From Fidelibacterota bacterium UBA7300 (lineage in GTDB: Bacteria; Fidelibacterota; Marinisomatia; Marinisomatales; UBA2128), in NCBI GenBank assembly GCA_002471865.1, contig DKQU01000037.1, positions 1-6,034 of the forward strand: a stretch of DNA of 6,034 bases. Reading direction: 5' to 3'. The position numbers and the translations under genes are program-made. The notes below the pieces were generated by a model. The model was given only the letters and a program-made list of their open reading frames with translations. It had not been told where the DNA came from and made no database searches. Shown here in pieces: positions 1-4,476 of this stretch (within the stretch, counting starts at the first letter, position 1; each line of letters begins with the position of its first letter).

Positions 1-156
1 CCATCCATGTTGATAGATATTGAAAATAATCTGCCTACCGAAATCGACTACCTTAACGGCAGGATCGTGGAATATGGCCGGAAGCATTCTGTGCCGACTC
101 CAGCTAATGAAACTATTACGACTTTGATCAATCTTCTAGAGCGTAAATCGAAATGA
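1..156 (+). CDS. Ketopantoate reductase-like protein (PanE/ApbA family), C-terminal fragment
   Basis: Frame 1 is open from the window edge to a TGA at 154-156 and gives 51 residues. The fragment begins PSMLIDIE, continues with TEIDYLNGRIVEYG (residues 13-26) and VPTPANET (31-38), and ends in a short helix LINLLERKSK. This is the usual end of PanE/ApbA proteins, where the S-M-x-D, E-I-D-x-L-N-G and P-T-P-x-N blocks line the substrate pocket of the C-terminal helical domain. Family members reduce 2-oxo acids with NADPH, classically ketopantoate to pantoate for CoA synthesis. The NADPH-binding N-terminal half is outside the window, so cofactor and substrate cannot be judged. The gene ends 31 nt before had with no visible terminator, so it is probably co-transcribed with the benzoyl-CoA genes. 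It could make pantoate for CoA or act on another 2-oxo or 3-oxo acid; family assignment is fairly sure, role is not. Confidence 0.8.
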   Translation, partial: PSMLIDIENNLPTEIDYLNGRIVEYGRKHSVPTPANETITTLINLLERKSK

Positions 157-187
157 AAAAAACCATAAGCTCGAAGAAGGAATAAGT

Positions 188-1252
188 ATGGATAGTATTC
201 AGGCATGGCAGATGGTTGCCGGAGACGAACCTTTTGAATCCATAGAATTATCTGTTCCAAAATTAGAAGATGGCAAAGCCCTTGTGGAAGTAGCCGGTTG
301 CGGTGTTTGCCATACGGACTTGAGTTTTTGGCATTACGGTGTTCCCACCCGGCACGAGCTTCCTCTGGTTTTGGGCCATGAAATTAGTGGCATAGTTGTA
401 GATGGCCCATCAGATATAATTGGTAAAGCAGTCATTATTCCGGCTGTAATGCCATGTGGGAAATGTGATCTTTGTAAGAGAGGAAGAAGCAATATTTGCC
501 AAAAACAACAAATGCCCGGGAATGATTTTCACGGTGGATTTTCCAGTCATGTTGTAACCCCGGCTCGTATCCTGGCGGAAATCCCTGAAGAAGCTCTACA
601 TAACCATTCACTGGCAGAATTGGCTGTTATAGCTGATGCTGTATCAACACCGTATCAGGTAATGGTAAAGAGCGGAATTAAACAAGGCGATTTTGCTGTT
701 GTAATTGGTGTTGGCGGAGTCGGCATCTATGCCGCACAACTTGCGAAAGTTTTCGGCGCACACGTGTTGGCGCTGGACATAGATCAAAACAAACTGGAGC
801 AACTGGAGCAGGTGGGTCTTTCCCAGACTCTGAACATCAAAGAGATGGATATCCGAGATGTCAAGAAGCGCGTCAAGGAAATCTGCGAAGAAATGGGAGC
901 TCCGCCTAATCAATGGAAAATCTTTGAGATGTCCGGCACGAAACCTGGGCAGGAGTTGGCTTACGCTCTCTTGGGAATCGCCGGCACACTCTCTATCGTT
1001 GGGTTTACCATGGATAAACTGGAGGTCCGGTTAAGTAATCTTATGGCATTTGATGCAAATATTATTGGTACCTGGGGCTGTAAGCCTGAGCTATACGCAG
1101 ATGTTTTGAAATTGGTCGCTGAAGACAAGCTGAAAATAAAACCATTTACAGAAACCTTTCCCATGTCACAGGTAAACAAAATATTTCAACAAACATTAGA
1201 ACATAAATTAATGAAACGATCAGTGATGATACCGGATTTCGAGAATAACTAA
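188..1252 (+). CDS. had: 6-hydroxycyclohex-1-ene-1-carbonyl-CoA dehydrogenase (Had)
   Basis: A 354-residue zinc-dependent medium-chain dehydrogenase, close to the roughly 368 residues of the Thauera enzyme. The family enzyme oxidises 6-hydroxycyclohex-1-ene-1-carbonyl-CoA to the 6-oxo compound with NAD+, between Dch and Oah, in the cytoplasm. Visible motifs are GVCHTD with catalytic-zinc ligand Cys41, GHE with His64, and four structural-zinc cysteines at 90, 93, 96 and 104 in CGKCDLCKRGRSNIC. MPGNDFHGGF (109-118) matches what I recall of Had. The Rossmann loop GVGGVG is at 174-179, and Asp197 at the end of the second strand fits NAD+ rather than NADP+. The ATG is preceded by AGAAGGA (175-181) at good spacing. 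Adjacent oah and dch make this specific call much stronger than a generic alcohol dehydrogenase. No frame damage or missing ligand is seen. The G. metallireducens counterpart is called bamQ. Confidence 0.92.
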   Translation: MDSIQAWQMVAGDEPFESIELSVPKLEDGKALVEVAGCGVCHTDLSFWHYGVPTRHELPLVLGHEISGIVVDGPSDIIGKAVIIPAVMPCGKCDLCKRGRSNICQKQQMPGNDFHGGFSSHVVTPARILAEIPEEALHNHSLAELAVIADAVSTPYQVMVKSGIKQGDFAVVIGVGGVGIYAAQLAKVFGAHVLALDIDQNKLEQLEQVGLSQTLNIKEMDIRDVKKRVKEICEEMGAPPNQWKIFEMSGTKPGQELAYALLGIAGTLSIVGFTMDKLEVRLSNLMAFDANIIGTWGCKPELYADVLKLVAEDKLKIKPFTETFPMSQVNKIFQQTLEHKLMKRSVMIPDFENN

Positions 1253-1256
1253 CTAC

Positions 1257-1262
1257 TTGGAG
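1257..1262 (+). promoter_or_regulatory. Ribosome-binding site that sets the oah start
   Basis: TTGGAG lies 6 nt before the ATG at 1269. The longest reading of the frame would start at the TTG at 1257, but that codon is part of this Shine-Dalgarno sequence, so the ATG at 1269 is the better start. Confidence 0.75.
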
Positions 1263-1268
1263 AATGAT

Positions 1269-2357
1269 ATGAGCAACAATTTAGAAAGCCACAATTTAGT
1301 CGATATTGATTTCAAGGAAATTATCTATGAATTACGTCCCTGTCTGGATACAAAAGGCGATACGGTAGATGGATTGAACAACGCATGGATTTTTCTGAAC
1401 AATCCTGGGCAATACAACTCTTACACAACTGCCGCCGTGAAAGAAATAATCCTGGCTTTTCGAGCAGCTTCTAATGACCGTAGCGTGGTGGCTGTTGTTT
1501 TTTCAGCTGTGGGCGACAAAGCATTCTGTACCGGTGGTAATACGAAAGAGTATGCCGAGTATTATTCCGGCCGTCCTCTGGAGTATAAGCAATACATGCG
1601 CCTGTTCAACGACATGATAACATCCATACTCCACTGCGACAAACCTGTGATATGCCGTGTGAACGGAATGCGTATCGCCGGTGGTCAGGAAATCGGTATG
1701 GCTTGTGACTTTACCATTTCCAGTGATCTTGCCGTATTCGGCCAGGCAGGACCCAGACATGGAAGCGCTCCGGATGGCGGAAGCACGGACTTCCTGCACC
1801 TTTTCGTAGGGATCGAAAGAGCTATGCAGAGCGGTATCCTGTGTGAAATGTGGACAGCTTACGAAGCCAAAAATATCGGTCTGATTACAGATGCCATCCC
1901 TGTCCTGAAAGTAGATGGTGAATATGTTCGAAACCCGCTGCTGGTAACGGATAAGTGGATTGATGACTCCGGCGATATTATCTACGGCAAAAGAAAATCC
2001 GGTGAAGACTATAAATCCGGAAAAGAGACATTGACGAATGGTGACATTGACTTAACACCTCTTGATGATGCCGTAAACAAACTGGCAACCAGTCTGATGT
2101 ACCTCATGCCGGACTGCACCAGTAAAACACTCAACAGCCTGCGGAAAAAGAAGCTGGAGCATTGGGATCAAAATGCTCAGACCAATCGTGACTGGCTTGC
2201 ATTGAACATGATGACAGAAGCGAAAGCCGGATTCCGAGCATTCAACGAAGGCCCAAAAGGTAACCGAGAAGTGGACTTCATTAAACTCCGCAAGATGCTG
2301 GCAGAAGGGCATCCGTGGGATGACGAACTTCTGGAAGCAATACTCCCGAGGAAATAA
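1269..2357 (+). CDS. oah: 6-oxocyclohex-1-ene-1-carbonyl-CoA hydrolase (Oah/BamA)
   Basis: A 362-residue crotonase-superfamily protein, near the 377 residues of the Thauera enzyme and much longer than an ordinary enoyl-CoA hydratase. It adds water to 6-oxocyclohex-1-ene-1-carbonyl-CoA and then cleaves the ring C-C bond to give 3-hydroxypimelyl-CoA, the ring-opening step of the benzoyl-CoA pathway. The oxyanion-hole segments are FCTGGN (86-91) and NGMRIAGGQE (132-141). The GPRHGSAPDGGSTDFLH block at 161-177 is highly characteristic of BamA and separates it from naphthoate synthase (MenB) and hydratases. An insert rich in charged residues (about 213-265) and the C-terminal segment with WLALNMMTEAKAGFRAF (309-325) also fit BamA. 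The start is the ATG behind TTGGAG. The gene is 16 nt after had and 2 nt before dch. No lesions are seen. This is the standard marker gene for anaerobic aromatic degraders. Confidence 0.96.
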   Translation: MSNNLESHNLVDIDFKEIIYELRPCLDTKGDTVDGLNNAWIFLNNPGQYNSYTTAAVKEIILAFRAASNDRSVVAVVFSAVGDKAFCTGGNTKEYAEYYSGRPLEYKQYMRLFNDMITSILHCDKPVICRVNGMRIAGGQEIGMACDFTISSDLAVFGQAGPRHGSAPDGGSTDFLHLFVGIERAMQSGILCEMWTAYEAKNIGLITDAIPVLKVDGEYVRNPLLVTDKWIDDSGDIIYGKRKSGEDYKSGKETLTNGDIDLTPLDDAVNKLATSLMYLMPDCTSKTLNSLRKKKLEHWDQNAQTNRDWLALNMMTEAKAGFRAFNEGPKGNREVDFIKLRKMLAEGHPWDDELLEAILPRK

Positions 2358-2359
2358 AC

Positions 2360-3136
2360 ATGGCAGATAAAATTCTCACCGAGTCACTGCATAACGGTCA
2401 GGTCATCCGCTTTACACTAAACGCTCCCAAAGCCAATGTGCTGGACGGAGAGATGATGGCTGAATTGCAGGCTGAATTAGATAATCTAAAACATAAGAAT
2501 CACGTGAAGATGGTCCAGTTTACAGGTGCTGGCGAAAATTTCTGTTTCGGAGCCAGTGTCCCGGAACACACCAGAGAAAATGCACCTGGAATGCTCAAGC
2601 AGTTTCACTCTTTGTTTTACTCTTTAGTTGACCTCGCCATTCCTACTGCTGCTCTCGTTTCAGGCCAATGCCTTGGCGGCGGATTGGAGCTGGCTCTCAT
2701 GTGTAATTTTCTCTTCCTCGACAGCACTGCTAAACTTGGTCAACCTGAAATAAATCTGGGTGTGTTTGCTCCTCCAGCATCTTTGATACTACCACTCAAG
2801 ATTGGTCAAGCACAAGCTGATGATCTCCTTCTCACCGGCAGAATTGTCTCGGCTGACGAAGCAGTTTCCTTGGGACTTTCTACACAATTATTTGACAGTC
2901 GAGATGTGATGATAGAAGGTGTTCAATCGTGGGTAGAGGAACATATTCTGCCCAAGAGCGCTTCTTCGCAGAGGTTCGCAGTCCGGGCAGCACGAAAACA
3001 TTTCAACGAAACTCTCTGCAAACAATTGCCGGAACTTGAGAAGCTGTATATTGACGAACTGATGTCAACTCATGATGCCAATGAAGGGATAGAATCTTTC
3101 CTGAAAAAACGAGATCCTAAATGGGAGAATCGCTGA
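2360..3136 (+). CDS. dch: Cyclohexa-1,5-diene-1-carbonyl-CoA hydratase (Dch)
   Basis: A 258-residue crotonase-fold enzyme, matching the usual length of about 257. It adds water 1,4 across cyclohexa-1,5-diene-1-carbonyl-CoA, the benzoyl-CoA reductase product, giving the 6-hydroxy substrate of Had. ENFCFGASVPEH (59-70) is the distinctive Dch form of the first oxyanion-hole loop. The second is SGQCLGGGLELAL (101-113). Glu110 (GGGLE) and Glu130 (GQPEINLG) fall where the two catalytic glutamates of enoyl-CoA hydratases lie, so acid-base catalysis looks intact. The C-terminal region from about 195 is helical and charged, as in trimeric crotonases. The ATG has a GAGGAA site (about 2348-2353), which overlaps the end of oah, only 2 nt upstream; translation is probably coupled. 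The stop overlaps the next start by 1 nt. The G. metallireducens counterpart is bamR. A generic enoyl-CoA hydratase is the only real alternative and is unlikely here. Confidence 0.92.
   Translation: MADKILTESLHNGQVIRFTLNAPKANVLDGEMMAELQAELDNLKHKNHVKMVQFTGAGENFCFGASVPEHTRENAPGMLKQFHSLFYSLVDLAIPTAALVSGQCLGGGLELALMCNFLFLDSTAKLGQPEINLGVFAPPASLILPLKIGQAQADDLLLTGRIVSADEAVSLGLSTQLFDSRDVMIEGVQSWVEEHILPKSASSQRFAVRAARKHFNETLCKQLPELEKLYIDELMSTHDANEGIESFLKKRDPKWENR
3123..3127 (+). promoter_or_regulatory. Ribosome-binding site that sets the SDR start
   Basis: GGGAG inside the end of dch lies 8 nt before the ATG at 3136. An in-frame ATG at 3121 has no comparable site and would add five residues (MGESL) not expected before the MRFDNQVIAVTGG start typical of the family. 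Confidence 0.7.
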
Positions 3137-3882
3137 TGAGATTCGACAATCAAGTTATAGCAGTGACCGGGGGAGCACAAGGACTGGGTTTTGCTATTGT
3201 GGAGCAATTCATTGAAGAGGGCGCTCAAGTAACGATTATTGATATTGATCAAAAAGCCATTGATCAAGCTCTTCACTCCTTGTCGTCCGATTCTGTCGAT
3301 TCTATCTGCTCTGATGTTACAGATGCAGCTCAAGTAAACGAGATTATCTCTACAATTAAGGAAAAACACGGTAGAATTGATGTCCTTGTAAATAATGCCG
3401 GTATTATCCGGGATAACGTTATCTGGAAGATGCCTGAAGAAGACTACGATTCAGTAATGAAGGTCAATCTAAAAGGTCCGTGGCTTATGTGCCGGGAAGT
3501 TGCTCCTATCATGCGTTCACAAAACAGTGGAAGGATTGTTAATATTGCATCCCGTTCATGGCTGGGCAATGTCGGCCAGTCCAATTATTCTGCATCTAAG
3601 GGCGGATTAGTCAGCATGACTCGGGTTCTTGCATTGGAACTTGGGAAAAACAATATCACAGTCAATGCTGTAGCGCCGGGTCTCATCGATACCCCTATGA
3701 CTCGCAGCTTGGACCCTGAAGTATATAAGATGCTGGAGCAGTCCAACCCATGTAAAAAGGCCGGAAAGCCAGCAGATATTGCACATACAGTTGCATTTCT
3801 GTCATCCGATGAAGCCGGCTTTATTAATGGCCAGGTGATCCACGTGGACGGGGGTAAAAGCATTGGTGCAAGCGTGCAATAG
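3136..3882 (+). CDS. SDR-family NAD-dependent dehydrogenase, probable 3-hydroxyacyl-CoA (3-hydroxypimelyl-CoA) dehydrogenase
   Basis: A 248-residue classical short-chain dehydrogenase of the FabG type. The cofactor loop TGGAQGLG is at 11-18, and Asp36 at the end of the second strand predicts NAD(H). NNAG is at 86-89, and the catalytic set is Asn111, Ser139, Tyr151 and Lys155 (YSASK). PGLIDTPM (181-188) and the C-terminal NGQVIHVDGG (231-240) are standard. All catalytic residues are present. Its start overlaps the dch stop by 1 nt (TGATG), so it is in the same operon. Oah makes 3-hydroxypimelyl-CoA, whose next step is NAD-dependent oxidation to 3-oxopimelyl-CoA, and FabG-type SDRs use such 3-hydroxyacyl thioesters; this role is inferred from position and cofactor preference. 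A 3-oxoacyl-ACP reductase or a dehydrogenase for another alicyclic alcohol remains possible. The family call is near certain, the substrate is not. Confidence 0.88.
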   Translation: MRFDNQVIAVTGGAQGLGFAIVEQFIEEGAQVTIIDIDQKAIDQALHSLSSDSVDSICSDVTDAAQVNEIISTIKEKHGRIDVLVNNAGIIRDNVIWKMPEEDYDSVMKVNLKGPWLMCREVAPIMRSQNSGRIVNIASRSWLGNVGQSNYSASKGGLVSMTRVLALELGKNNITVNAVAPGLIDTPMTRSLDPEVYKMLEQSNPCKKAGKPADIAHTVAFLSSDEAGFINGQVIHVDGGKSIGASVQ

Positions 3883-4008
3883 AGGAGAAATCTTCAAACA
3901 ATGAATTCGGTATTTCTCATCGACAGTATTGATGATTTTTTCTGGGCTGTTTTGGGGTTAGGAAGTAATCATGCTACTGAAACGTAATTTCACCTAGTCA
4001 GTCTATTT
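3883..4008 (+). other. Intergenic gap between the SDR gene and hcrC, with a 28-codon mini-ORF
   Basis: This is the only sizeable gap in the window. AGGAG (3883-3887) directly follows the SDR stop but sits 13 nt from the nearest ATG (3901). From there a 28-codon frame runs to TAA at 3985-3987, starting MNSVFLIDSIDDFFWAVLG and ending NHATET. It is in the same frame as hcrC and stops 21 nt before it. It could be a leader peptide, the remnant of a lost membrane-protein gene, or chance; nothing here proves translation. I saw no convincing -35/-10 pair and no sigma-54 site. Confidence 0.4.
3917..3941 (+). terminator. Possible weak intrinsic terminator after the had-oah-dch-SDR block
   Basis: TCATCGA (3917-3923) can pair with TTGATGA (3929-3935), a 7-bp stem with one G-U pair and a 5-nt loop (CAGTA). 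It is followed at once by six T residues (3936-3941). The arrangement is right for rho-independent termination, but the stem is short and AT-rich, so it would be leaky at best. Its place 35 nt after the last gene of the tight block supports the call. It also lies inside the 28-codon mini-ORF. Confidence 0.35.
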
Positions 4009-4476
4009 ATGAAAAAAGTGCAATTACATATTAATGGATTTAAACGGATTGTTCTTGTCGATTCAAATGAGACAATCCTGGAAACACTTCGAAACCGGCT
4101 ATATCTCACCGGAACAAAACAGTGCTGTGACGAAGGCACCTGTGGCAGTTGTACCATTCTGGTTGACGGCATTCCTGTTCTGGGTTGTTTAACTCCCACA
4201 GTTCGATGTGAGGGAAAAACTATTGTTACGATAGAAGGAATCAGTTCAGGGGATGATCTGCACCCTGTTCAAAAACAGTTGGTGAAGAATGGAGGCTTAC
4301 AGTGCGGTTTTTGCACTCCAGGCGTGGTGATAACAGCGATTCCTTACCTGGAAGAAAATCCAAATCCAACCGTGAATGATATTAAGGAAGGTCTTTCAGG
4401 AAATTTATGCCGATGCACCGGTTATAAGAAAATCATTGAAGCTGTAAAGAATGCAGCTGAGGAACTAAATACATGA
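4009..4476 (+). CDS. hcrC: 4-hydroxybenzoyl-CoA reductase, gamma (2x[2Fe-2S]) subunit
   Basis: A 155-residue small subunit of the xanthine oxidase family, the usual size. It carries two [2Fe-2S] clusters that relay electrons within the reductase. The N-terminal ferredoxin-like domain (about 1-77) has Cys40, Cys45, Cys48 and Cys60 as ligands of one cluster. The C-terminal four-helix domain has Cys99, Cys102, Cys134 and Cys136 (QCGFCTPG and LCRCTGY), in a C-x2-C-x31-C-x-C pattern, for the cluster near the molybdenum. Residue 39 is an extra Cys where TKxGC is the common form. The substrate call rests on hcrA and the benzoyl-CoA genes beside it, because small subunits are similar across the family. 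The ATG is the only start codon after an in-frame TAA at 3985, yet no Shine-Dalgarno sequence precedes it. The gene overlaps hcrA by 4 nt. The R. palustris counterpart is hbaB. Confidence 0.85.
   Translation: MKKVQLHINGFKRIVLVDSNETILETLRNRLYLTGTKQCCDEGTCGSCTILVDGIPVLGCLTPTVRCEGKTIVTIEGISSGDDLHPVQKQLVKNGGLQCGFCTPGVVITAIPYLEENPNPTVNDIKEGLSGNLCRCTGYKKIIEAVKNAAEELNT

Noticed and set aside
188..1252. Generic Zn alcohol dehydrogenase or sorbitol/threonine dehydrogenase
   Set aside because: Had-like segments such as MPGNDFHGGF, together with direct adjacency to oah and dch, make the specific assignment far more likely.
1257..1268. Longer Oah starting at the TTG at 1257 (four extra residues)
   Set aside because: The TTG is part of the TTGGAG ribosome-binding site for the ATG at 1269.
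3121..3135. Longer SDR starting at the ATG at 3121
   Set aside because: It lacks a good ribosome-binding site, while the ATG at 3136 has GGGAG at 8 nt and gives the normal family N-terminus.
3070..3369. Reverse-strand open frame of 99 codons across the dch/SDR junction, and similar ones at 1503-1799, 2052-2312, 644-913, 3585-3863 and 4632-4934
   Set aside because: They all lie opposite well-supported genes, show no family motifs and have low-complexity or Ser/His/Phe-rich translations typical of antisense reading.
3883..4008. A promoter for hcrC in the gap
   Set aside because: I looked for -35/-10 pairs and a -24/-12 site. TTGGGG near 3952 has no acceptable partner at 16-18 nt, so no promoter is called.
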